This document shows, piece by piece, positions 34,473-47,368 of a DNA stretch of 64,000 bases (position 1 is the stretch's first letter; every line of letters starts with the position of its first letter). A program made the position numbers and the translations under genes. The DNA comes from Macrolepiota albuminosa (taxonomy: Eukaryota; Basidiomycota; Agaricomycetes; Agaricales; Agaricaceae), in the NCBI GenBank assembly GCA_027475525.1, contig JAMWFC010000083.1, positions 248,001 to 312,000 on the forward strand, in the 5' to 3' direction. The notes under the pieces were generated by a model, which did no database searches, was not told where the DNA came from, and worked only from the letters and a program-made list of their open reading frames with translations.

Positions 34473-35041
34473 GGATTTCACTCCACAAGTGCTGACTACC
34501 CTTCAGGGTCGGTTGACTACCCTAGCAGATCAGTAATTTTGGGGCATGACATCTGACACCCCGTTACATTCGAAATGAGCATTGTAACCCACCAGTAACT
34601 TATTATTTTGACCTGAATTCACTCAGGGAGCATGTGAGATTGGTGCATGTGACTAGCACATGTGACTCGGGATTTCCCAGGCACATGATCAGGTTCAGTC
34701 TCAGAAAGCTGCCCTAAAGTTGAGGGGCTGCTTAAATATATGTCGTCTGCTCTTACCAACTTTTTCCGTTTGTTCTTCCATCATTCAAGTAATTGCACAT
34801 AAGACCAGCATATAAGTTTAGCACATGTGACCTGGGATTTGCCAGGCACATGATCCCATAAGTTTTCTCTACCATACTAACAGATGCACATGAGACCAAT
34901 CCATGTGATCAGTACATGTGACTCGGAATTTGCTGGGCACATGATCAAGTTTCAGCATCAGAAAGCCGACTTGGAGACAGTAGGGTGGAGAGTTTCACTT
35001 TCTATGCTGTGCTGTTCCCTCTCTTCCCGTTTGTGTCATGC
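34473..35041 (+). repeat. Inner terminal inverted repeat of the right copy
   Basis: Mirror of 22470-23038. It starts abruptly at GGATTTCACTCC, joined to the truncated LTR of D, and lacks the outermost bases found on the left arm. Confidence 0.75.
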
Positions 35042-35459
35042 AGCACAGGTAAGCACATATTCATTTTCTCACCATATGCGCCTCACGTTTAAGCTTTTTT
35101 GCAGAGTAACAATCTTATTTATTCATCTCGCTTTTCAGTCTCTTCTTATCATTACTCTACAAAAAGAGTGAGACATTCACCCCTTATGAATGATGAGCTT
35201 CTTCTCATCCCTCATCATAGTGTTATTGAACTTTGTTCAAGAAAGGTTTCACTATGACAAGTTTGATAATCTATAGTAAGCAGGCTGTAGATTATAGCTA
35301 CACATGGTCATCTCGCCAAGAAAGCCAAGAAAAATCCTAGATTTTCAGTTCTATATAATGTAATAACAGCAAGTCTGTAGCTAGTAAGTATCTAGTCAGA
35401 TATTCTTGTTCATTATATACATGTCGGTTCAGTTCTATATAATGTAATAACAGCAAAAA

Positions 35460-37026
35460 TTACATATGAGAAAGCATTGACTGAAAAACAAACCAAATGT
35501 TTTCGTATGTAAGTGAAGAGATGTGAAGATTATTAAAAACACCCTGCGCTTTTGTAGCATACTCAACAGAGACAAAATGGACTAAGTCCTTGTCTCTAAT
35601 CTGATTTATAAGTGAGTGCACTATATTAACATCAACAGGTTGCAACCAATTGTCAGCATTATAATCAGAATGAAGAGCATAGGCAATGTTCGGAGAGACA
35701 CCAGAAGGCAAAAACTTGTCCTTGTTAGTACGAACTGTGAGATCATTCTGGTTCCGCCTCCATAAATCAAGATCTTGCTGAAGGAGCTTTGGCCAGAGCC
35801 ACTGAACAAGTTCGCTAGGATGTATTACATGAAGGTTAAAATGTAATTTAAAAATTAATCCACGTACTACTGCTTTGGTATAGCTGGATTATAGATCTCC
35901 TGACCAGCAGCCCAATGAATATGGACATTGTCTCCCTATGTGATATGGAACTGTAACCAACCTCTTTCAATTATGATGTTGTCTGTGCTCCTCAAGAAAC
36001 GGTGGGCCGGTCCAATCTCAACAAGCTTGATATCAGAAGAGAAGTGAGCATTATGGCAATATTGAAAGTCAGCAAGTTACATCACAGTAGCCATATATCT
36101 GACTGAAGAGCACTTGCAAAGCCATATAAAAGAGTTGTCTCTGATCCACAATCAGTAGAAGATTGAAGCGGCATACCTGGATATTGTTCAGTATATATGC
36201 AATATAAATAAAGAGACAAAATATCTACCTCCAAGTTTAGCAACAACAGAAAAGTAAAGATAGGCAATAGTTGCCTTTAAACGATTATTTGGAATAACCC
36301 AAAGGCCTAACCACTTCCCCGACCATTTATCTCATAAGCCCCATATTGCAAATCCAATACTGACAAGTTTGTCATGCCCATCAGCACTCCATTTGTAGTG
36401 AGGGCCAATGCTAGTCAAGATTCCTCAATGAATTTTTTTTTGAGGTGGGCTCACGCCAAGCAAACCCATCTGGATCAAAAATATGCATCTCCCTATCAAC
36501 AGCAGCCCTATGGAGTGTTAACTACTGATATCATTCAAGTATAAATACATACCTTGTCAAGCGTGTGCAGGCATTAAGTCCGATAAGTTCTCTAGTTCTT
36601 TTAACATCTTGGCGGCCTGATGGATCCTGAGCCATCTGAGTTGCAACAAGCTGATGTATTTCCTCATCTGCCAAAGATGCTGTCATTGCACCACTAGCTT
36701 TCAGCCCCATTTTCTGGGCACGACAAGTGACAGAGGCTTCACTAAAGCAAGAAAATAGTTAACTGGGGAGTTGAAGTATAATGAAAGTGGTACATACGAT
36801 AATTGAATCTTGTGGTCAGTCCAAAGAAGCTTGGAAATTGTCTTGCGACTGGTGATGTTGTGATTGTAGTAACCTTTAATGAGAGCACAGACTGTTGGAT
36901 CATCTTTAAGGGCTACAAAAATATCAGATAGATTAATGTTACACAAAAACAAGAAGCATAAGGCTCACAGCAATTTTTGTGCTGGTTCTTACCAGCTGGA
37001 TTATTTGAGCTAGACATAGAGGCCAT
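35460..37026 (-). pseudogene. rve-type integrase-like protein, right copy
   Basis: Mirror of 20485-22051 with the same introns, candidate DDE residues and premature TGA codons (at 36332-36334 and 36425-36427 on the minus strand). Both copies carry identical lesions, so they were copied from one already damaged source, or one sequence was used twice in assembly. Confidence 0.72.
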
Positions 37027-37375
37027 TGCAAGTGTTACAGGGGAGTGAGAGAGTGTCTGTGAAAAGTAGTGAGAAGTGCTGGTTTACAGACAGCTCCGCT
37101 GTAACTTTTTATACTGTTTAGTCAACATAATCCAAGATCTGGACAAGTCTCAACTTACTCAATGAGGCATCCTTGACAAGTTTGAAGAACGCTTCTAAAA
37201 CACAAGGTGCAAAATTGTCAACAAAAGGCTTGCTATAAGTAGACTTTTCTGCACCTCCAGGCAATGTCAAACTGGCAGATTTTTTGGGGATCTGTAGCCT
37301 AAACTAACGTGAACAATGACTAAAATGAATTCATCAGCAACAAGACAAAGGTTTGTCTATAAGTAGAGTGTTCCA

Positions 37376-37620
37376 CACCTGTATTGCATAATGTTTTGCC
37401 CTATAAACATTAATATCTGACTCGGTTGTTTATGGAATGATCTGTGAGACGTGTGTAACCTGTATTGCATAATGCTTTGCCCTTCTTGCTCAGTTTCTGA
37501 CTCGGTTGTTCATAGAATGATCTGTGAGACGTGTGTAACCTGTATTGCATAATGCTTTGCCCTTCTCACTCAGTTTCTGACTCAGTTGTTCATGGAATGA
37601 TCTGTGAGGCGTATGTAACC
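37376..37620. repeat. 80-bp minisatellite, right copy
   Basis: Mirror of the three-unit array at 19891-20135. Confidence 0.9.
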
Positions 37621-37881
37621 TTTCATTTGAAAGGAGGCATGATAAAGAAAAGATAAGGAAGAGGATTAGCGCAAACAGCCACATCATCATGCTGCAGCCT
37701 GGAAAAATAAATTGGCTCATCCAAAGTGAATAAGAGGGCTCCTATGTGATACAAATAACAAATGTATGTCGTGTATGATGTAAATATCAAGAAAGAGGAG
37801 GGAAGGTGAATCGAAAGGCAACAAGAAAACTATAATATACGATATGTATATAATGAACAAGAATATCTGACTAAGTACTAG

Positions 37882-40278
37882 CTAAAGACTTTCCATCTTT
37901 GGAGAAGGAGAAGGAAAGCCATGGCACAGTGGGCCGCAAATGTTGTCTGTGCTGCTCCTAGTGTCATCTTTGATCTCGACAGCACAGTTGTCCAACTCAA
38001 GCTTGTGGCAGAGAGCCTTGCACTTATGTTCTCTTAGCCATTTCTTCATTGCTACAAAACCTTTGTCCCAGAACCCAGTATTCTGCTGAGATCTAAAATA
38101 AAGTTGTTAAATAAGAAGCAAGGATGGAATAGAACTTACGAATGTGCTTGAGGATCATATAGAATAATTTCATTGTCGGGGCCAACAACTCCTGATATTT
38201 GTAAGTATAAGCCTCGAGAATAAGAAAGATATGAAAGAGAGCATCACATACCCTGAAGATCAGTCATCAAAAGAGTGCCACCACTGTCTACAAGGATATG
38301 ATATGCATAAGCATCAACAACACGGCCAACAGGATCATTGTTATCACCTGCTTTGTCACAGCCACTGAATTTCCTTTCTGTATAGAGACCCTTGGTAGAG
38401 AGTAAGGGCACAGCCAAAAACTCTTTGAAGACAAGACTTCTAGTATCCTTCTCATCATTTTGAGGTGGAGGTGGGAGTTTGGTTGTTACTGAACCAAAAA
38501 ATGCACCAGAAATATTCTATCGAAAGACTGATAAGTATCAAAACAGTTAAATAAAGTTTGATAGACAAAGTCGCTTACTCTGGATGTTAACTCCATGTGC
38601 ATCTGCTCTGCGTTTGAAGGAATCTGCAAAGTACTGTCCCAGCATCATGAGGTGTAATTCAGCAGTCAAGTCGATGAAGTTTTGAGACTTTGTCGTAGCA
38701 ATGGGCTTGCACTGGAAAATTGCATACTGCTTGTTGTCAAAACGGCCCTAGGACATAATATAAGACTTGGTAGAATAAAGAGTACCACAGAAACCGACTT
38801 ACCAAAAATACAAACTTCATCAAACCTTTAGCAAGGTACCCGCCCTTCGATTGGCCTCCTAGGACATGAGACTGCCAGTCACAAGCAATTTTGATGGTCT
38901 TTTCCTCGATACCAATATGTTCATTGATATTTCCTTCTGTATCCGCAGTAAAAGTAATAGCTGTGAGCTGATAACGGTCAAACTGTACTTCTACATCAAC
39001 TAATTTATCAGCCATTGCAATTTTTTGTGGTCAAAATATGCTAGTATATTGTGGTACTGATGACAAAAGACCTCAACAATAACAAGATGTGTCAAATAAA
39101 AAAGGTCGAGTCAAATCTGCAACTCACTTTTTGAAGCCTTCCGCTTCATACCGAGTCCTTGCTTGCGCACAGTTGAAGGTGCCACTAATGGGCATGTGGA
39201 TTTATATAACTCCAAAACTATGTCATCTTCATCATTGGTGTTCTGAAGAGCACTATCTAGTAAATAATTATGATAAATAATAGATTATTGACTCACAGGA
39301 ACAATATGGTAAACAAATACTCGAAGAGAGATTGTTTTTGATTTAACATCTGCATCGCCCAGATGCCCTGCACTTTTCAAAAAGTTGAAGAAAACCTCAA
39401 CAGTCTCTACATCACTTCCAGTCTTGTATTCAAGTTGATGAACCTTGTTTGCTCCAACTCTAAACGTTGGTCTGGGTGGATTATTGAGTGATGAAATGAC
39501 AACATCAATAAAAAACATACTGCTCAAAATCAAGCTGGCTTGATCAAAATTGATGAGAAGGTGGTGATCTAAGAAATGCCGCCTTAAGTTCAATTTTTGC
39601 ATATTCAAACATGTTAGCAGTCGATTCCGACCCATTATATTTCTTGAGTAGAGGGAGAATTTGGACCTGGTGTAAGGAGATGAGTATCTGAAGAGATTCA
39701 AACAAAAAAATATCAACACCTTTCTCGCCGCAGTTCCATTCCGAGGGAAGATGGACAGTGCCATTTGAACAGTAAAGGTATTGCCTTTTACTTGTGCTTT
39801 AATAGTGGCAAGCGCTTCTTTGGCCCTGTGAGCTACTTGAAGGGCAGAATTCATTGGCTGCCTTGAAGGTTGATTGATTCGATACTCTGATGCTAATTCA
39901 TGATGTTCGACAGAATGCTCAAGAAGGCTTTTGATAAGCACAGCATCATCTAAATAACCAAATTTCAGGTCTCTGGAGATTGCTCAAAGAGTTGAAGCAC
40001 ATACTTTCAATATCTGGCATTCTTGTTGTATTCGTACAGGCACCACATCTCGGTGTTTTGAGAAACCGGTAGACAATGGAACATCCTTGACACTGTGGCT
40101 TGGCCTTGATTATGATTTAAGCTTAACTATAAGGATATCATGCAAGACAATCATTAAACTTACTTCTACCGCTTTGCGTTCCTCATTGGATGTCATAGTT
40201 GCAAGTTCTTGACACTTCTTACATATCTCTGCACCCAGATTGGGAAAAATCATGCCACAATCTCTGCAAAGACCCATT
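37882..40278 (-). pseudogene. Zinc-ribbon alpha-kinase, right copy
   Basis: Mirror of 17233-19629: same Cys pairs, kinase motifs (MTDLQGVVG, YDPQAHS), exon structure and two in-frame TGA codons. Confidence 0.8.
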
Positions 40279-40559
40279 GAAAAAAGTCGAATAACTTGTA
40301 GGCAATTTGTTGATACACTCTAGTTGGTGTTCAAACTCTAGTACAGCCACCAAACCTTGTTTTCAAAACTAGAAGGATCAGCTATTTTTATATCAGGATA
40401 AATGGAGTTGATGTAATCCTTTAGCCAATATGAATCTACTGTTCTAACTGTAGATAATGATTGATAGAGTGCAGACAAGATAGGTATGAAATAATGTGTG
40501 GTATGTATTGTAATGATATACTATTAATACAATTTTCAAGCAATTACTGCAACTATATT

Positions 40560-43086
40560 TCAACTCATTGTTATGGGTAGACCTCCTCCATCTGGTGAAA
40601 TCACACAGTCGGCTGCCTGAGCTGGATCAAGAGCGAAGATTTTGCCTGATATACCCATGAGTGTACCATCCAAAATCATAACTTTTTTGCTCTTGACAGA
40701 GGGTTGCAGTGGAGTGACATACTTTGGAGGCACACAGAGCTTATTCCGATCAACTTGAACCAATGCAAAAGAGCCTTCAGTTCCGACCCATAACCCCCTT
40801 CTACCCTCATAGTCACCATGGTTCCAACCCGAATCGTTGACCACAGATTTTGTGTGCAATAATTGCACTTTAACCCTTTTTCCAATGAAATTTTTGTTGT
40901 TCATCCAAGCACAATATGCTAATGGATTGTAAGACACATGAAAGTGTTAAAATTTGAGAAAATATATGAAATGCAGAAGATGGATTTGGAGTTTGTGAAG
41001 TTGGATTCCATGCTGGACTAAGATAAACACTTGAATCACGAGGAAGAGGAGTTGAAGCTGTCAAAGAGACAGAGGACAGAGGGATATCGAGCCCAGCCAG
41101 TGAAGCAATATTGGGAGGCGGTGGCTCGATGTATTCCAAACCAACCCCTGCATTTTTGGGGATCAATGGTTTCATGTTTCGGTCATGACTGAAGAGGATT
41201 GTAGGACTCAATAACTTTGAATACAATAAGTATTTCTAACTTACCGGTGGGCCAGATTCGAGAGATGAAGGGGTTCTTGACGAAGAGTGGCATTAAGTTC
41301 TACTAGAACATTGTTACCCACCAGTGTTGATTTGATGATTCCCTCATAATTTTTAAAGCAATGATTACCAATGACATGGACGTGACGTCCCACAAGATGG
41401 CGATTGCGATTTTTTCTAAGTTAAAAAGAGTTAGCCATTGATCTTGAATAATAAATAACTATAACTCACTTGATTAATAGATTATCCTCAATCCCAATGT
41501 CTAAACTTGGTCCAGCACTATGAGCGTCAAGGGTAACTGGACTGTTATAGAAATTAACACAGTCCATACGTGTTTCAATCTAAAAAGAAATCCATCAGCC
41601 TACTGTTCAAATAAGAAAAACAGATTCCATACCTGCAATGCAACATCATGGTTATATATCAAAAGCATGTCTCCATCAATTGAAGTCACCCAACCCGTGA
41701 AACCCTCTTGTTGTCCAAATGCTATGACCACCTCATCTCCAACAGATATTCTCTTCTGCAGCTGTTCGACCAGCACAAGTAAGTGTAAATTTTGGTTGTG
41801 AACATCTACTGTTGCTATCCCTCCTGTAACGCTGTATACAGCACTGATAACTCTTCAAGTATCTCCATCTGTGACCTTGACATTGTCTCCAGTGCCAATA
41901 AGCTGAGTACCCATTCTTTGCAAGGTGCATTTGAAACATTCTACAGGTATTATCTGCAAGTTCTGGAAATGTGCAATCTCAGCTGAAGTCGGGATAGCTT
42001 CTTCAGACTGGAATTTGTCAGTCAATAAGCGTAGATAGCCATCTAGATATGTCTGCCCGTGGAATTCCCACTCTCCTAAAGGTAGCAGGTGAATGGATCC
42101 ATCTTCCCAGACTGCTTTGATCTCTGCTACGTCAAGTAAAGCTGCGTCAGGGTGGCGTAGTCGATAAGATTTTGAATTAGATGACTCAGCATTGATGTGT
42201 TTCCGCTTGGTGAGGTGCTTCAGACACGGTACAACATATACTTCCGCTCCAAAGTCGTTATAGTCTGCAACATAGGCCAAGTCCCTGTTAAACGGCTGTT
42301 GCGTCAATCGGACCCAAGTTCCACTCGAAGGAGTGAAGAGCTTCCATTCTCTAAGGTATTTTGGCCATTCCGATAGGTCAATTGGGTGAATCTGCCACCA
42401 GTAAATGTTGGAAACGCCTCTACAAAGGTCTTGTACGTTTTTGAGTCTGAAAGCCTCAATCACAATACAACCTGGTCAGAAAATAGAGCCGATAATTGAT
42501 TTAACATTGAAAGTGTCATGTTTGCTACGAATAACCTTTTCCATGAGAATAAATGAGGTGGTCTCCTTATACCCTGGCTGAAAAGAAGGAAGATAAAATA
42601 AATCAAAGAGAACTGGAAAAGGCTTACTTTGACGGCAATTCTCCAAAGTCCTGTCAGTCCTTCAAAAGCTATACTGACAGATTGATGAGGTGATTCGGTC
42701 GATGGAAGTCGTTGACTGCTAGAGCAGGCATGAGCACGAGCTAGTAAAGCATTCCATTCAATGTTATTATCCACCCAGTGCCGTTCAATGGCAAGTAAGT
42801 GGTGAGAGAGACTTTGATCTAGTGCGACAGGTCCACTGTCTTCAATAAAGTTGTCTAGAATACATAGTCAGCCGTAGGTAGATAGAATGAATGTACAATC
42901 TACCATTATCATATAGTTCTTCCTCCGCAGAGTCTTCTTCTTCAACCTGGGCCTCAACATCAATAAATTGAATCTACCAAGTAGTGTATCAGTCAGTCAG
43001 CCCCAGCTCAATACTCTAAAACATACCTCACACCTAACTTTTTTCTTTGGTCGCACATCTTTACTGTTACCTTCAATACCAGACAT
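40560..43086 (-). pseudogene. Spt5-like protein, right copy
   Basis: Mirror of 14425-16951 with the same NGN and KOW segments and the same two in-frame TGA codons (42476-42478 and 41855-41857 on the minus strand). Confidence 0.8.
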
Positions 43087-43209
43087 ATTTTATCACCGAA
43101 GTTGAGAAATGCGAGAAATTGTTCAATCCAAAAATCAATTCTAACAATCTAACTATCAATACAACGACTAATTACTAGTGTTAAGATATAGCATAACAGA
43201 AAAACATAC

Positions 43210-43513
43210 GAAGTGCAAGTGACGTATATTTAAGCAGCCCCTCAACTTTAGGGTGGCTTTCTGAGACTGAACCTGATCATGTGCCCAGGAAATCCTGGGT
43301 CACATGCACTGATCACATGTATTAGTTTCATGTGCAACTATGAGTGCGATGGGAAAACTTACGAGAACATGTGGCCGGCAAATCCTGGGTTACATGCACT
43401 GATCACATGTGTTAGTTTCACGTGCAACTATGAGTGTGATGGGAAAACTTACAAGATCATGTGCTCAGCAAATCCCGAGTCACATGTACTGATCGCATGG
43501 ATTGGTCTCATGT
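43210..43513 (-). repeat. Outer terminal repeat of the right copy, inner part
   Basis: Subterminal ~91-bp units (GATCATGTGCCC at 43275, then near 43364 and 43455), one more unit than the left copy has at this place. From 43321 outward it diverges from the left copy. It ends with ATGT (43510-43513), one copy of the target duplication of element B. Confidence 0.8.
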
Positions 43514-44450
43514 TGATGACACCCAAAGTTTGGTCAGTAACAAATATAGTTATAGTGTTACCGTACCAAAAAGCTTGTGTTGGGCACGCTATAAGTGATG
43601 TGAGGAGTCCTGGGCAGGTCCCAGAGAACGCGCCTGTGAGAATGAGGAGAAAGTCGGTAAGAGAGTCGGCAAGTGTAAAGCGCTAAGGTAAAGCGCCTAT
43701 GAAGGGAGCGGTAAGCGAACACGGCAATGTCAACGGCAAGAACACAGTAAGCTTAGCAAAGTCTAAGCATTGTAGATGCCTGCCGTAGCTGCAAGGCGCG
43801 AATAGGTCGAAGGCTAGCGATAGTCTGCAACTGCCGACGAGTTTGACGTTGCTGACCGTAAATGAAATCTCGAGCGTAAGGGAGACTGAAGTAAAGGGAG
43901 CAGGAAACTCTGGTCTATTGTTCGATGGGTATGTACAAGTCGGTAAGTACTTTATATACTACAAGGAGTTCACCGTCGCCAGTGACCAACCATTGCCAAA
44001 GTGCGGTAAACTAGAAAATTTCATAAGGGTAGCTCCAATAGTTTCAGATCCCTACTGTCCATTCAAGACCCTTAGCAACACCAGGCGGCAGATCGCAGTG
44101 CTAAACCATCAATCCATCACCCTTCTGTCTGTCCAAAATGCTTAGCAATGTCAGGCGCCAAATCGAGGCGCTAAGCGGTGTCAGATGCCAAGGTCAAACG
44201 CCAAGCTGTCCGTCAGTTTTTGATAGATCATCAGGCTTCTCCCTAAGCGCTGTCATCAGTGACTGATGCCATCTGTCAGTTGTCATTCTGTCTGCCATTG
44301 GCGCTATCACTGATTGGATCTGCTTCTTGCCATGCGTGGCCGTCAAATATTGCCAAAATTGGTTAGTTAGTGTGCGCTAAGGTATCCCGGACCTGTGCCA
44401 TGTTGCCGTAGCCTGCCGTTGATGCGCTGATCCTGTATGGGGTCCTATCA
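43514..44450 (-). repeat. 3' LTR of element B
   Basis: On the plus strand TGATGACACCC...GGTCCTATCA. It differs from 54882-55818 by scattered transitions only, many at CpG. An open stretch at 43843-44145 is LTR sequence (also at 55166-55513), not a gene. Confidence 0.92.
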
Positions 44451-44470
44451 TCTCCCTCCAACTGAAAAAT

Positions 44471-44486
44471 TGACTGTCCTCAGTCA
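44471..44486 (+). promoter_or_regulatory. Conserved palindromic motif between LTR and antisense gene, element B
   Basis: TGACTGTCCTCAGTCA, an inverted repeat with a 4-bp centre, followed by CACCAAATAA. The core GACTGTCCTCAGTCA recurs at the same place in element A (57364-57378, minus strand), although the LTRs differ. It could be a promoter site of the antisense gene or part of the 3' end signals of the retroelement. Confidence 0.5.
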
Positions 44487-44619
44487 CCAAATAAGGCTAT
44501 CGTTACCGCTTTTGTGACAAGTGGTCCGTGCGTTCTTGAGATTTTGTTTATAGTCCTGGCACGTGAGTTTGGACTTCGTTTCTTCTCCCCATCTTTACCT
44601 GGCGCTCAATAATAAAAAT

Positions 44620-46855
44620 ATGTCCTTCCGTATTCCAACTCCGCCCCCCGTGCCTTCTCAGGCTGCTCAAGAAGCCGCCTACGCATACATCGCCAAGGCC
44701 AACCGCTTTATCCATCATATTGAAGGCGTTGGCGCTGAGGCGTCCCAAAACCTTGTGGTTGGTGTGATAAAACTACTGGAGCGATGGTATGAGGTGCGGG
44801 TCCTTGGCGTTGGCTGGGATTGCGAGATCGAGGTGTGGGAGTGGTGTCGTGCCTGGTATGTTGATAATTGTGGTGCCGAGTGGTTAGCGCCCTTCTCCTG
44901 CTTCGTAAGTTGTCTTTGCTGCCTGCCGTGTCGCTTAGCTGATTGCTCCCTAGGCGCCTCCCCCTGTCCCCACCATTGAAGATGAGCTGGAGGATATTCT
45001 TTCTGGCGCATTGCCAATGACCATAAGCACATCGGCAACCGAGTAAGTAGCTTCTGACCTTTCCTTCTCTAGCTATGGACTGAACTATCTCCCTGTAGTA
45101 AGCAAGAGGTACTGGAGCCCCTTGCTTGATTGCAAATTGAGCAGGAACAGGAGGAGGCTGCCGCTGCTGCTGCCGCACATTCCTTGGCAGTGGCAAGGGC
45201 AGAGCTCGCCAAGGAGCAGAAGAAGGAGTCCGTTGCCGAGGGTTCCAGCAAGGGGTCTTGCGCCGGCAGTGTTCAGAGCCCCACACTGCCGGCAAGCACA
45301 GGGGGTTTGCCTTCTAAGCCTGGCAAGGCTTTGAAGAAGAAAGTGAGTCTGCCGTCGTTGGCGTTTCTTCTTACCGATGGTAACTTTTGCTAGTCTTGCA
45401 AGGGGAAGGATCCTCAATACGAGGTATGCTGTCATGACTCTTTGCCGACTTTCTACTGACTCTCTCCCAGCTCCCTAGTCAGACAACTTTCGATGACAAG
45501 GAGTTGAAGGGTTTGCTCTTGCCGCGCCGGGAAGATGTTGTTATGGATGAGGGCATCAAAGGAGGAGTGGAGTTGCCCGAGATGAAGAATAAGCGCACGG
45601 TTTCCCTGGCGACGCACCAGGAGTTTAAAGATTCGTGTGGAGCGGTAAGCAACTATTCTTTATAACCTTTTTTCCACTTAACTGATCTTAGTGCGACAAA
45701 TGTTGGGCTGACAACGATCCCAAGAGTTGTTGGTTCCCCACTGGTGCTCAACCTTGCTACCGATGTGGCACTCTCAAGCATGCCTGTACCATTGATGGCA
45801 CCAAGAGTCGCAAGCGGGGAGGGGCGCCAGATATCGTTGTCAAGAGGACCTTTTCCCGTGCAGTTTTGGTTAAGCGCGCTAGGGAGTTTGTGGAGGGGGA
45901 ACGTAAGGAGGTTTCCGCTGGGAGAGCGGCAAAGATCAGCAAGTCCTCCTTGGCGCTACCAACGTGCCAAGGAGATGAATCGGAATCAGTCGGAAAGCAC
46001 GGCGCTGGCGAGCACCAGGAAAAACGTAAGGCCTCCTCCCCAAGCAAGGGCAAGGGTAAGGCCAAGCACGTACGCATCGAGTCGCCCCCCTCCTCTCCAA
46101 CTGCTGAGGACACAGAGATGAGGGAGCTTGAAGAAGCCCTTGCTGCTAGCCGCCTCCCTCCCGTTAGCAGTGAGGCTGGTCCCAGTTGCCTATTGTCCCC
46201 CCTCAACTTGCCTGAAAACGTGCCACTCGATGTTTCGACTGCTGGCGCCCCAGGAGATGAAGGTGACGTCGTAATGGGAGAGCCTACTGGCATGCAGGAG
46301 TTAGCCAGGAAGGAGGAGACACGTGGAGGATTGCCAAGTCGCGAGGAAGTAGAGGGCGGCAATGAGGATGCTGAGGGAGAAATGGATGAGACTTTGCGGG
46401 ACATCCCTGGCGAGTCTCAGGAGTTGCTGACGGTGGAGCCTGCCGCCCCCTGGGTAAGTGAGGGCGACTTAGCGACGCAGCTCTGGACAAGCTTGAGTGG
46501 GCCCTCGTTGTGGACCCCCCAGCCTCAGCCAAGAGTCACTGGCGATTCTTACGAGTGGCTGGAGGAGGACTTGGTCTATCCTGTGGTGGCCCTTTACCCT
46601 CCCCAGGTGATAGAGCGGATGGCGGCGCATGCGGCAAGCATGCAAGCGGTACTAGGTCGTGAGTGCAAACAAGCCTGGGAGCAAATTATGGCTTCACGAC
46701 TGCGGTATTCCAACTTGACCAGGAGTATAGATACCTTGCAGGAGTATCAAGCCGACTGCAACGAGGCTCTGGAGTGGCAAACTCTCAACCACGTGCAAGT
46801 TGGCGACCTCTTGCTGCTCAACGACTCCTCGTTGCTTACTGAAGACAAAGACTGA
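44620..46855 (+). CDS. Antisense Zn2Cys6-like protein of element B
   Basis: ATG 44620 (MSFRIPTPPPVPSQAAQEAA), 170 bp inside the 3' LTR, reading against gag-pol. Exons 44620-44904, 44954-45042, from 45099 with several more, and a long last exon from about 45694 to TGA 46855. After an Ala/Glu-rich helix (EQEQEEAAAAAAAHSLAVA) comes CDKCWADNDPKSC and CYRCGTLKHAC, a C-x2-C-x8-C-x8-C-x2-C-x6-C zinc cluster, then a Lys/Arg-rich stretch, an acidic Ser/Pro-rich middle and a helical C-terminus. One in-frame TGA at 45127-45129 fits CGA. Length and layout resemble the antisense gene of D although the sequences differ. Confidence 0.72.
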
Positions 46856-47368
46856 CGGACCTCAGGGTAGATAGGCCGTCGTGTATATAGATTTTTGCTT
46901 GTTACAGTGCGCGTATATATATATATCTTGCCGCTTTCTTGCCAAGTGGAATGATAAGTCCCGTAATCTGAGTTAGCGCAGCAGCAGAGAGCCAAGAAAG
47001 TAAAGCAAAGAGAAAGCAAGCGGCAAGTATTCTAAGGTAGGTTTTTAGCAAAAGGCAGCAGCAGAGAGCCAAGAAAGTAAAGCAAAGAGAAAGCAAGCGG
47101 CAAGTATTCTAAGGTAGGTTTTTAGCAAAAGGAGTAATAGGTGTGGGACTTAGACAAATTTTTGAGGAGAAAGGGAAATGCTCAGTAAATCATCATAGCA
47201 AAAAACCCTTGGTGAGAGTTGCGCAGAGCCCTAAGCGTTGGCGACACGCTAGCACTGCGACTTGACTATGTAAGGAAATGTCTGTTGGATATAGTATAGT
47301 AAGTATCGGCAAGAAAGATAAGTAAGGTAAGTAATAGAAAGAAAGAGCTTATCAATATATAGTCTTTT
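46856..47368. other. Gap between convergent antisense gene and integrase, element B
   Basis: Holds a TATATATATATAT run (about 46911-46924), the 77-bp duplication at 46979 and likely 3' ends of both transcripts. No gene seen. Confidence 0.5.
46979..47132. repeat. 77-bp tandem duplication
   Basis: Two identical 77-bp units in non-coding sequence of B. Confidence 0.95.

Larger units (their letters stand above)
34473..43320 (-). repeat. Right arm of 8,848-bp perfect inverted repeat
   Basis: Exact reverse complement of 14191-23038 at all sites compared. It includes the same premature stops, minisatellite and short inverted repeats as the left arm. Confidence 0.95.

Noticed and set aside
43279..43686. 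Open stretch across 43514
   Set aside because: It crosses the junction between the DNA-element terminal repeat and the LTR of element B, so it is an accident of insertion.
43843..44145. 100-codon open stretch repeated at 55166-55513
   Set aside because: Both copies are LTR sequence of element B; the repetition reflects the LTR pair.
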